Positions 1 through 6,416 of a stretch of 7,836 nt of DNA are shown one piece after another (positions within the stretch are counted from its first letter, which is position 1; each line of letters starts with the position of its first letter). The notes under the pieces were generated by a model that was not told where the DNA came from, did not search any database, and saw nothing but the letters and a program-made list of their open reading frames with translations. A program made the translations under genes and the position numbers. The DNA is from CAZLYK01 sp964563495. GTDB lineage: Bacteria; Acidobacteriota; Blastocatellia; RBC074. The stretch lies in NCBI GenBank assembly GCA_964563495.1, contig CAZLYK010000198.1:1-7836 (forward strand). Reading direction: 5' to 3'.

Positions 1-41
1 TCCTGTCAAATCCTGCAGAAATCCTGTTAATCCTGTCTATT
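1..41 (-). repeat. Dispersed GACAGGATT-type repeat, copy 1 (cut by window edge)
   Basis: Read on the minus strand it begins AATAGACAGGATTAACAGG and continues with further CAGGATT units about 10-13 bases apart. It overlaps the 3' end of the cytochrome gene and provides its Gln-Asp-stop (TAA). The repeat continues beyond base 1. Confidence 0.7.
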
Positions 42-3000
42 TATTCTGGCGCCGTTGATCCAATCGAGGACAGTGCGGTAAGCCGGATCGTCGATGCCAG
101 TCCATCGTTGTCCGCCGCCGTGGGGGATGCGTTTAGAGCCGACGACCCCTTCCTGTGCAGCGTCGGATGTCGGCTTGCGCAGAATCAGGCTATTTTCCGG
201 ATTGGCTCGATCGACCACTCTGCTGGCGGAGGCGTAATTTTCGCGCAATTGCGACTCGGCCAAACGTCCGGCGGCGTCGGGAGGCGTAAGTTTGAGAATC
301 GTGTGATTGAAATGGCAATTGACGCAGGCGTTGCCGTCCCGGCCTTTGGCGGCGAGCAGCGGCATAACCCGCTGGACGAAGAACTCGTAATCGAGGGTCC
401 GGGTGGGGCCTGCTGATCTTCTCGCCTCGCCCTCGTAGAGGGCGATCGCCTGTTCCTGCAAGCGTTCGTTCGGATCGGCGGCGATCACCGCGATCGCGGA
501 ACGGACAGCCGTATGCGCAGAGAGCCCCTTGACGCGACGGACCGCCGACAAGGCAGCCGCGCGGAGCTGCTCATTTTTGTCACCGAGAGAACCGATAATC
601 AGGTTGAGCAATCGCTCGTCTTCGACAACCGGTGTGCCCTCGCCGAGCATCCCCAAAATCAAGCGACGCTTCCCTGTCTCGGAAGTTGTCAGCAATTCAT
701 CGACTGCGGCGGCAATCGTTCTCTCCCCACGCCATTCCGGCCGTGAGCTGGTCAATTGCCAGGCCGATCGAATCATTTCCGGATTCGATGACCGCAAAGC
801 CGCGGCGACTCGACCCTGCAATGCCTCGTCGCCGGCCAGGTGCGGAAAATCCGCGAGCGCCCGCAGAGCCGCCGGCGCGACCTTGAGATCGGCGTTGAGG
901 GCGAAACGCCTGATCTGCTCGTCAAAATTCTCCCGCCTGGCGAAATCGGCGCCGAGAGACTTGATCCGCTCGAGCGCGGCGATCTGCGCCTCCGCTCTAT
1001 CGCTCGCCAGCAGCTCGCGCAGGATAAGGACCGCTTCCTGCCGGTTGCGCTCCCTCACCTCCAAAGGCAACGACCGGTAGAATTCGTCGGCCACCGCGCG
1101 GACTTCCGGACTCTGATCGAGCAACCGCTTGAGCACCTGGAGCGGCAGTTCATCGAGCGAGTTTTCCCTTAAGGTGTAGGCCGCCAGCACCGCCCGCTTG
1201 CGCGTCAACCGGTTGTTCGAGGAGAGCAGCGGAAGCAGGGCCCGCTCCATCCCGGGCGCACCCTCTTCGTAAAACTTGATCGTCTCGATATCATTGCCGA
1301 TGCGGGTGTATCGGCCCGCGTTGGCATATCCGCCGCTGCGCAGGTGAAATTCGGTGATCGCCTGCAGCATTCCCTCACGCTGCAGATCGTTGCCGCTGAC
1401 CAGCACCCCCGCGACCCGTTCGGCCATGCGCCGGCTGGCCTCGTGGTGTCCCTGCCTGGCGCGTTCGCGATCGTCGGGCTGCGCCAGCAGAGCGATCCAG
1501 TTGTTATAGAGGTATCGGACATTCTCGTCGGCCAGGCTGTAGAAATTTTCGACCAGATTGCGGCGAACCCAGGGATGCTCGGCGACAGCCATGCGGGCGA
1601 TAAAGGCGTCAGCGATACGCCACTGCAATGACTCATCCCGGGTCCACCAGAACCACTGCATGAGTGACTTGACGGCCTGCATCCGGACCATGACATAGGG
1701 ATCCGACATGAGATTGATCAGACGATCGGCGCTCCCGGTTTGAGCCGCGAGGGAGGCGAAATGCTGGGCGAAGATGCGCGTCGCGCCCCACCGCACCCGC
1801 TCGTCACGGCTGTTTAAGGCCGAGAGGATCAGGCCATCGGAGTTTTTCCCCGGCAGGCGGCGTAAAGCCTGGGCGGTGGCGATCTGGACCAGCTTGCTTC
1901 GATCGCCCAATAAACCGGCGAGTTGGGGCTCGGCTTCGGCAGCGCCCGTCCTGCCGAGCGCCGCAGCCGCCGCCATCCGAAGCATGGGCTCCTCGCTGCC
2001 GAGGTTGGAAATCAGCTCGCGAACCATCGTTTGAGCAGGCCGATCCCACACCGAATCGATCGCTTCGAGCCTGCTGACCGGACCCAATCCGGCCAGATTG
2101 ACGCGGCTGGACTTATCGGCGGCCGGTCTTTCTTTGTAAAACTGAGAGAGAGCCATGACCGCGAATTGAGTCTCCCTGAACGGCGTCCGAAAGTTTTCGT
2201 AAGTCTGTCGCGGATCGAACCACCCGCCGAATGATTGCTGTCGCCCGAGCAGGAACTTGATGCTTTTGGCGATCCGTGGATCTTCCGGCTGGTAACCGGC
2301 CAGAGCCAGAGTGTAAAGACAATGGTAGGTCTGAAATTCGACCGGCGTGCTCGCCGGCTCGAAGAGCATAGACCATTGACCATCGTCGCGCTGCAGCGAG
2401 AGGATGCGCTCGGCGTTACGCCTGATCTTCCCGGCGTAAGCCGACCGGTCGATCTCGGTCATGGCTATGGTCTGGTAGCAGAGATCGATCAGGTTTTTGT
2501 GAGCGTCCTGCTCGATCAGGCGACGGACCTGATCGCGATACTCCCGCCAGCCGGCATCGCCCGTCTCGCGGCTCAACCGGTCAAAGACTTTCCAACTATA
2601 CCAGGCGACCTCGTAGGTGCTCACGAGCGGCGTATTGCCGTTGGTCTCATCGCCGGGCAGGACCGTCCGGCCCTTGTAATAAAGCTTCAAATAATTTCCG
2701 ACTCCGGTCAGCAGACCGGCCCTCCGCCGGGCGTCAAACTCTTTTTCATATTGATCGACCAGCGAAGCCAGCCGGCTCATGACGTTGGCGGAAGCGCTGA
2801 TCACTCGCGTCCAATAGGCTTCCGTGTGCCCGTAAAACGGCCGCGGATTGTTGGACAAACGTTCAATCAGAAATTCGAGAGAAGAGCGCCTGGCTACATT
2901 GTAGCCATTGTGCGCGGCGGTCAGCTCGGCGCGCGTCGAAAAATGCGTGGCGTGGCAGGCGATACAGAGCTGGGTCTCGGCGTGCGCGCTCGAGACGCGA

Positions 3001-4037
3001 TTGACGATGCCGCCGTGGCGCGGCGTGTTGGCATGCCAGCTATCGCCGGCGCTGATGATGTAATCCATCCCGGCGCGAACGGCCTGGCGCGGATCCGGAT
3101 AAGGCGGCGGATCATAGATTGCAGTGCGCAATCGATAAAAGGGATGATTGGCGTCAACACGTAGATAGTAGGTCCCACGCGAGATCAGGCGCGTCGTGAA
3201 TTTATTGCCGGGAAGCGCCTGAACTTCGTGAGGCGGGCTGATTGGATCGATCCCTTCTTCATAAATCCTCGCCTGACCACCCTCAAGGCGATAGATCGAG
3301 ACATCGACCGGTAAATTATCGCGCTCGAGCAGATCGATCTCAAAATGGATGAGTCTGGTCCCCTCACCATTGTAGTTGAATTTGTACCAGTCGATTCCGC
3401 CCTCCGGCATGAGGTCGCCGCTCGCCGTTTCGGCCGAAGCCGTCGTCTGCTGGTACGGCAGACGATCGGCTTGAGATTGCGTCCGGCCCGACGCGACGAT
3501 GTACGGTTTATCGTCCGCTGTGGCCCAGACCGTCTGGCCGAGCGTGATTTCATCTGCCTCACCCCAGGAATCATTCGGCTCCGATTCAAGAATCGTCGCG
3601 GCTGACTGGCTTTGCGGCCAAACCAGGACCACGCCGCTAAACTCGATCGGGGTGCCGGCAGATGAAACGACCTCCAACCGGCTATCATTATTAATAGCCC
3701 GAAACGAGAGATACAAATCCGGATCACCGGCGTGCAGGGTCTTGCTGGTAATCACTTTCTCCCCGCTTCGCAGGGTGAGGTTGAGAACGTCTTTTTCACC
3801 CAGCGCCGCCGGATTCGAGATCGAGACCTGAAGCGAGCACGTCTGTGCCGGATCAGCGGCCGTCAAGCGGTAGGTCCTGGACGCGCGAGCCGAAATCGTC
3901 TCTCGAATCTCGAGAATTTTATTGAAACCATCAGAATTTTTCGCCCCGGCGATTGAAACCCAGCGAGGGTAGATCGCGTAGATTGACGCAACCAGCGAAA
4001 AAACCAGCAAACAGCCGATCTGAAGCTTCTTTTTCAT
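27..4037 (-). CDS. Large exported di-haem cytochrome c / HEAT-repeat protein, function unknown
   Basis: This is a 1336-residue protein whose exact family I do not recognise. Residues 1-21 are a lysine-rich start plus a hydrophobic stretch, so it is exported or anchored by its N-terminus. Residues about 150-305 (ESEPNDSW, then GGIDWYKF, ending GTYYLRVD) look like a bacterial pre-peptidase C-terminal (PPC) beta domain. A first haem-binding CxxCH is at C358-C361-H362. Residues about 370-640 are helical and contain GRQQSFGGWFDP (598-609), which resembles the QW repeats of terpene-cyclase/alpha-toroid folds. Residues about 665-1200 are HEAT-like helical pairs (for example MLRMAAAAALGRTG at 685-698). 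The C-terminal domain (about 1213-1330) carries a second CxxCH at C1238-C1241-H1242, HGGG at 1306-1309 and DPAYRTVLDWI, a layout typical of small cytochrome c domains in Planctomycetes and Acidobacteria. The two CxxCH motifs imply periplasmic haem attachment. No Shine-Dalgarno sequence precedes the ATG. It lies 68 bases after mpl on the same strand. The last residues (INRQD) come from a dispersed repeat. Electron transfer or scaffolding is inference only. Confidence 0.88.
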   Translation of the reverse strand: MKKKLQIGCLLVFSLVASIYAIYPRWVSIAGAKNSDGFNKILEIRETISARASRTYRLTAADPAQTCSLQVSISNPAALGEKDVLNLTLRSGEKVITSKTLHAGDPDLYLSFRAINNDSRLEVVSSAGTPIEFSGVVLVWPQSQSAATILESEPNDSWGEADEITLGQTVWATADDKPYIVASGRTQSQADRLPYQQTTASAETASGDLMPEGGIDWYKFNYNGEGTRLIHFEIDLLERDNLPVDVSIYRLEGGQARIYEEGIDPISPPHEVQALPGNKFTTRLISRGTYYLRVDANHPFYRLRTAIYDPPPYPDPRQAVRAGMDYIISAGDSWHANTPRHGGIVNRVSSAHAETQLCIACHATHFSTRAELTAAHNGYNVARRSSLEFLIERLSNNPRPFYGHTEAYWTRVISASANVMSRLASLVDQYEKEFDARRRAGLLTGVGNYLKLYYKGRTVLPGDETNGNTPLVSTYEVAWYSWKVFDRLSRETGDAGWREYRDQVRRLIEQDAHKNLIDLCYQTIAMTEIDRSAYAGKIRRNAERILSLQRDDGQWSMLFEPASTPVEFQTYHCLYTLALAGYQPEDPRIAKSIKFLLGRQQSFGGWFDPRQTYENFRTPFRETQFAVMALSQFYKERPAADKSSRVNLAGLGPVSRLEAIDSVWDRPAQTMVRELISNLGSEEPMLRMAAAAALGRTGAAEAEPQLAGLLGDRSKLVQIATAQALRRLPGKNSDGLILSALNSRDERVRWGATRIFAQHFASLAAQTGSADRLINLMSDPYVMVRMQAVKSLMQWFWWTRDESLQWRIADAFIARMAVAEHPWVRRNLVENFYSLADENVRYLYNNWIALLAQPDDRERARQGHHEASRRMAERVAGVLVSGNDLQREGMLQAITEFHLRSGGYANAGRYTRIGNDIETIKFYEEGAPGMERALLPLLSSNNRLTRKRAVLAAYTLRENSLDELPLQVLKRLLDQSPEVRAVADEFYRSLPLEVRERNRQEAVLILRELLASDRAEAQIAALERIKSLGADFARRENFDEQIRRFALNADLKVAPAALRALADFPHLAGDEALQGRVAAALRSSNPEMIRSAWQLTSSRPEWRGERTIAAAVDELLTTSETGKRRLILGMLGEGTPVVEDERLLNLIIGSLGDKNEQLRAAALSAVRRVKGLSAHTAVRSAIAVIAADPNERLQEQAIALYEGEARRSAGPTRTLDYEFFVQRVMPLLAAKGRDGNACVNCHFNHTILKLTPPDAAGRLAESQLRENYASASRVVDRANPENSLILRKPTSDAAQEGVVGSKRIPHGGGQRWTGIDDPAYRTVLDWINGARINRQD
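312..326 (-). other. Second haem c attachment motif (CVNCH) of the large cytochrome
   Basis: The codons read Cys-Val-Asn-Cys-His at residues 1238-1242. The surrounding pattern (FFVQRVMPLLAAKG before it, ILKLTPPDAAGRL after it, then PENSLILRKP and HGGG) matches the usual layout of single-haem cytochrome domains found at the C-termini of large secreted proteins. Confidence 0.85.
2952..2966 (-). other. First haem c attachment motif (CIACH) of the large cytochrome
   Basis: The codons read Cys-Ile-Ala-Cys-His at residues 358-362. The motif sits in a His-rich stretch (HANTPRHGG, SSAHAETQ, then HATHF) that could offer a second axial ligand. It is separated from the second CxxCH by almost 880 residues, so the two haems belong to distinct domains. 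Confidence 0.75.
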
Positions 4038-4053
4038 GATGGTGGAGGGTTAA

Positions 4054-4065
4054 GAATAGACACGG
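4054..4065. repeat. 12-base word GAATAGACACGG, copy a
   Basis: The word lies in the gap between mpl and the cytochrome gene and recurs exactly at 5594-5605. It resembles the AATAGACAGG end of the dispersed repeat, in opposite orientation to copy 2 nearby. Confidence 0.45.
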
Positions 4066-4087
4066 TCGACAAGCTTGTGTCTGGTTC

Positions 4088-4120
4088 AATCCTGTAAAAA
4101 TCCGGTCAATCCTGTCTATT
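4088..4120 (-). repeat. Dispersed GACAGGATT-type repeat, copy 2
   Basis: Read on the minus strand it begins AATAGACAGGATTGACCGG and ends with ACAGGATT. It overlaps the 3' end of mpl and provides its Gln-Asp-stop (TGA). Its first 14 bases are identical to those of copy 1. Confidence 0.72.
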
Positions 4121-5533
4121 AATTGCAGCAATCAACTTTTCGTGAATCCCACCGAAGCTGCCGTTAGACATAATCACGACGACATCGCCGGGTCTGAGTT
4201 CGGGAACAAGATGCGCGACGATCGGATCTGCATCTTCAATCGAGAATGCGGCCTTGCTGGCGGCGCGCAAATCTTTTACCACTTCATCGACCGATAACTG
4301 ATCTTCGGCTGAAAGGCGATGCGATTCGAAGATTGGAGCGATAATCACGTAATCGGCCGCCGCGAATGAGTTCGGATAGTCTTTCTGAAAAATCTTCTTG
4401 CGGGTCGTCCACGATCTCGGCTCGAAGACGGCGATGATGCGGCGATCCGGGTATTTCTGTTTGGCTGCACGGAGGGTCTCACGGATCGCCGTCGGGTGGT
4501 GGGCAAAATCATCGATCACGGTGATGCCGTTGACCACGCCGCGCACCTGCATTCGCCGCTTGACGCTTTTGAAGGTGGCCATGGCGTCGGCCATGGCACG
4601 GCGCTCAACGCCCAACACATCGGCGGCCGCGATCACCCCCAGACAATTCCTGACGTTGTACATCCCGGCGAGCGGCGTCCGAAACTCGCCCCACTCCTTC
4701 CCTTCGCGCAGCACCTTGAAGCAGGTCTCATCGGGGCGGAACTCTATCTCGCGCGCGGTCCATTTCGCGCCGGGCTGCTCTATCCCGAAGGTCTCGATCG
4801 GACACCATACGCCCTGTGGCGGAATCGGTCGCTCGACGATCTCACGCACGACCGGAGAATCCCATCCCGCAACCAAACGGCCGTTCGAGGGAATTAAATT
4901 GATGAGCAGGCGAAAAACTTTTTTGACCGCCTCCAAACTGGGGTAGATATCCGCATGGTCATACTCGATGTTATTGAGGATGACCACGTCCGGCAGGTAG
5001 TGCAGGAACTTAGGCCCTTTGTCGAAGTATGCCGTATCGTACTCGTCGCCCTCGATGACGAAGTGCCGTGAGCCTGTGACCTTGAAGCTGGCGTCGAAAT
5101 TTTCGGCTACACCGCCTACCAGAAATGACGGATCGAGCCCGCCGACCTCCATGACCCAGGCCATCAAAGAGGTGGTCGTGGTTTTTCCGTGAGTGCCCGC
5201 CACGACGGTTGAATTGCGGCCACGGATGAACTGCTCACGGATGACTTCGGGCATGGAGGCGCAGCGCAGCTTCTGGTTGAGGGCGTATTCTATCTCCGGA
5301 TTGCCGCGCGAGGTCGCATTGCCGACGACGACCAAATCCGGCGCAGGCTGCAGATGCGACGGATCGAAACCTTCGTATGTTTCGATCTGCAAACGTCTGA
5401 GCTCATCGCCCATCGGCGGATAAAAGGCTTTATCCGACCCGGTCACGCGATGACCCTGGGCTTTGAGCATTCCGGCCAGCGAGCCCATGGCCGTGCCGCA
5501 AACCCCGATCAAATGAAAATGTCTCTCTTGCAT
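4106..5533 (-). CDS. mpl: UDP-N-acetylmuramate:L-Ala-gamma-D-Glu-meso-DAP ligase (murein peptide ligase Mpl)
   Basis: This ATP-dependent Mur ligase of 475 residues attaches recycled murein tripeptide to UDP-MurNAc in the cytoplasm, bypassing MurC, MurD and MurE. The N-terminal nucleotide-binding motif is HLIGVCGTAMGSLAG (7-21), with TGSD at 31-34 and YPPM at 38-41. The P-loop is GTHGKTTTT (113-121), followed by EGDEYD (161-166), NNIEYDHADIY (187-197), DDFAHHPTAI (341-350), EPRS (371-374) and MSNGSFGGIH (455-464). YPPM, the GDEYDTAYFD stretch and the SNGSFGGIH ending are Mpl traits and fit E. coli Mpl (about 457 residues) better than MurC. The usual HN after the central domain is YN here (residues 292-293). 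The ATG is the only start placed just before the conserved HLIG segment; no Shine-Dalgarno is visible. The final INRQD is contributed by a dispersed repeat. The gene implies a DAP-type, recycled cell wall. It is probably in one operon with the downstream cytochrome. Confidence 0.93.
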   Translation of the reverse strand: MQERHFHLIGVCGTAMGSLAGMLKAQGHRVTGSDKAFYPPMGDELRRLQIETYEGFDPSHLQPAPDLVVVGNATSRGNPEIEYALNQKLRCASMPEVIREQFIRGRNSTVVAGTHGKTTTTSLMAWVMEVGGLDPSFLVGGVAENFDASFKVTGSRHFVIEGDEYDTAYFDKGPKFLHYLPDVVILNNIEYDHADIYPSLEAVKKVFRLLINLIPSNGRLVAGWDSPVVREIVERPIPPQGVWCPIETFGIEQPGAKWTAREIEFRPDETCFKVLREGKEWGEFRTPLAGMYNVRNCLGVIAAADVLGVERRAMADAMATFKSVKRRMQVRGVVNGITVIDDFAHHPTAIRETLRAAKQKYPDRRIIAVFEPRSWTTRKKIFQKDYPNSFAAADYVIIAPIFESHRLSAEDQLSVDEVVKDLRAASKAAFSIEDADPIVAHLVPELRPGDVVVIMSNGSFGGIHEKLIAAINRQD

Positions 5534-5567
5534 CGGTTGTTAATCTTGTTTACTGCCGCGTTCAGTG

Positions 5568-5596
5568 ATTATAGCTGGCGCTGCCGGATTATTGAA
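5568..5596 (-). promoter_or_regulatory. Probable promoter of mpl
   Basis: On the minus strand a perfect TATAAT lies at 5573-5568. It is preceded after a 17-base spacer by TTCAAT (5596-5591), a weak -35 box matching 3 of 6. Transcription would start near 5561 and leave a leader of about 27 bases without a Shine-Dalgarno sequence. It could drive both mpl and the cytochrome gene. Confidence 0.5.
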
Positions 5597-5605
5597 TAGA
5601 CACGG
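5594..5605. repeat. 12-base word GAATAGACACGG, copy b
   Basis: This is the exact second copy of the word at 4054-4065. It overlaps the putative -35 region of mpl, so both copies lie upstream of minus-strand genes (61 and 17 bases before the start codons). Confidence 0.45.
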
Positions 5606-5643
5606 CTCCGGTTTGAATTTCCACTTTCGATCCGATAAATTGA

Positions 5644-5676
5644 TTGACTCGATTCGTCGGATCGACTCGATAAAAT
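5644..5676 (+). promoter_or_regulatory. Possible promoter region of the Tat-exported protein gene
   Basis: TTGACT (5644-5649) and TAAAAT (5671-5676) resemble -35 and -10 boxes, but the spacer is 21 bases (19 if GATAAA is used), which is too long for a standard promoter. The direct repeat GACTCGAT occurs at 5646-5653 and 5664-5671. It may be a regulator site or chance. Confidence 0.25.
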
Positions 5677-5693
5677 AGTTGGAGGATCGGATC

Positions 5694-6191
5694 ATGAAAA
5701 CTGACCGGCGGCGTTTTATCGCCTCATCGCTCCTCACGGTCGGGGCAGCGAGTGTCACGGCATCAGCCCGGGAGATATCCAGGTCCGGCGAGGCGCGGGA
5801 TGTCTCTCTGCGCGGGCGAATCATCTGCCTCACCGAAGAGCTCCAAAGGCTCTACCAGGTCCTGCCCGATTGCGATCACCGCGGTCACGTCTACACACTC
5901 AAAACCGGCGACGGAAAACTCTACCCCCTCCTCCCGACCGACCCGGCTGCGGCCGTCTGGATGGATCAACGATACCGCGTCCGCGATCTGCAGGTCACCG
6001 CCCGAACCTTCCCGGAGGGCCCTTATCTCGAAATCATCAAATACCAATCCTGGCGCTTCGGCAAATTGCACGACCTCTATTACTTCTGCGACGTCTGCAT
6101 GATCTCGACCCATAAGCCCGGCCCCTGCGAATGCTGCCAGGAACCGGTCCAGTTCCGCGAAACCCCCGCTGATGAAAATGGTCAGGATTGA
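5694..6191 (+). CDS. Tat-exported small protein with C-terminal Cys-rich (zinc-ribbon-like) motif
   Basis: This 165-residue protein has no named family that I can give. The ATG at 5694 is preferred over an in-frame TTG at 5679 because GGAGG lies at 5681-5685, eight bases before the ATG, and the signal peptide then starts correctly. Residues 1-25 form a twin-arginine signal (DRRRFIASSLL) ending in an ASA cleavage site, so the protein is exported folded, often a sign of a bound metal or cofactor. The mature part has a beta-rich core (VSLRGRIIC, HVYTLKTGDGKLYPLLPT, LQVTARTF) that may be an OB-like barrel. It also has C60-D-H62-x2-H65, and a C-terminal cluster C132-x2-C135-x9-C145-x-C147-C148 after LHDLYYF. 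I recall similar unnamed proteins with YYFCxxC...PGxCxCC endings in Planctomycetes and Acidobacteria. Metal binding is inferred. The last codons (GQD, stop) lie in a dispersed repeat. It is divergent from mpl and has no obvious operon partner. Confidence 0.85.
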   Translation: MKTDRRRFIASSLLTVGAASVTASAREISRSGEARDVSLRGRIICLTEELQRLYQVLPDCDHRGHVYTLKTGDGKLYPLLPTDPAAAVWMDQRYRVRDLQVTARTFPEGPYLEIIKYQSWRFGKLHDLYYFCDVCMISTHKPGPCECCQEPVQFRETPADENGQD

Positions 6192-6210
6192 CAGGATTTT
6201 TTCAGGATTA
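6181..6210 (+). repeat. Dispersed GACAGGATT-type repeat, copy 3
   Basis: GTCAGGATTGACAGGATT followed by TTTTCAGGATTA shows three CAGGATT units. It is on the plus strand, in the same orientation relative to its gene as copies 1 and 2, and provides Gln-Asp-stop (TGA) to the Tat-exported protein gene. Confidence 0.7.
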
Positions 6211-6273
6211 TCGCGGATGGCAAGAACGTACGACCTAAAGTTATCGAATCTCCCGGAAAATGCCTCGCCGTTC

Positions 6274-6310
6274 CAGGCACTCTTCGCCGCTACGCGGCGA
6301 AGAGTGCCTG
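6274..6310. repeat. Perfect 17-bp stem-loop in the intergenic region
   Basis: CAGGCACTCTTCGCCGC (6274-6290) is the exact reverse complement of 6294-6310, with a 3-base loop TAC. No T-run follows on either strand, so it is not a classical intrinsic terminator. It could be a REP-like palindrome or an RNA-stabilising hairpin at the 3' side of the Tat-exported protein gene. Confidence 0.7.
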
Positions 6311-6363
6311 CAGTCATAACGAAAGAACACGAACTTGAGGGTCGTGCATAAAAAAATCCTGCC

Positions 6364-6397
6364 CAAATAAACCTGACAAACTTGTCAGGTTTATTTG
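6364..6397. promoter_or_regulatory. Palindromic operator upstream of the Rrf2 regulator (core ACCTGACA-N3-TTGTCAGGT)
   Basis: The arms of this 34-base stretch are perfectly complementary over 16 bases around a 2-base centre. The core at 6371-6390 is ACCTGACA-AAC-TTGTCAGGT, with AT-rich flanks (AAATAA and TTATTT). It overlaps the -35 box of the regulator. The core recurs before sufB, so I read it as the binding site of the Rrf2 protein. A stem-loop role in RNA, such as a terminator for the region to its left, is possible, but there is no gene end nearby. Confidence 0.72.
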
Positions 6398-6410
6398 TTG
6401 GTGATATCAT
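6382..6410 (+). promoter_or_regulatory. Promoter of the Rrf2-family regulator
   Basis: TTGTCA (6382-6387) and TATCAT (6405-6410) are separated by exactly 17 bases, and each box matches the sigma-70 consensus in 5 of 6 positions. The -35 box lies inside the right half of the palindrome, so a bound protein would block RNA polymerase. The expected transcription start, about seven bases after the -10 box, coincides with the GTG at 6417. Confidence 0.7.
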
Positions 6411-6416
6411 CCGTCC

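Larger units (their letters stand above)
6192..6416. other. Intergenic region of 225 bases without a gene
   Basis: From left to right it holds the rest of repeat copy 3, about 60 bases with no signal I can see, the 17-bp hairpin, a short unassigned stretch, AAAAAATCCTG (6351-6361, the reverse complement of 6192-6202) and the palindromic operator with the regulator promoter. I see no convincing small ORF or RNA gene. Confidence 0.6.

Noticed and set aside
1..41. Tandem TCCTGT units as a CRISPR array
   Set aside because: The units are 10-13 bases apart with no spacers of constant length and no cas genes.
2235..3164. Long open frame on the plus strand (309 codons) opposite the cytochrome gene
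   Set aside because: It lies wholly antisense to a well-supported CDS with haem motifs and HEAT repeats and shows no recognisable domain. Long antisense frames are expected in GC-rich genes.
4065..4076. Adjacent GTCGAC and AAGCTT looking like a cloning polylinker
   Set aside because: Native coding sequence lies on both sides and no other vector sequence is present. The two hexamers are most likely chance.
4398..4946. Plus-strand open frames opposite mpl
   Set aside because: They are antisense to conserved Mur ligase motifs and have no family features or ribosome binding site.
4106..5533. MurC instead of Mpl
   Set aside because: YPPM near residue 40, EGDEYDTAYFD and the C-terminal SNGSFGGIH pattern fit Mpl, not MurC.
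6365..6396. The AT-flanked palindrome as an intrinsic terminator
   Set aside because: The nearest upstream gene ends about 170 bases earlier, the stem overlaps a strong promoter, and its core recurs before sufB. An operator explains it better.
5763..6410. Minus-strand open frame of 215 codons opposite the Tat-exported protein gene
   Set aside because: The plus-strand gene has a Shine-Dalgarno sequence, a Tat signal and a Cys cluster. The minus frame has none of these and crosses the hairpin and the operator.
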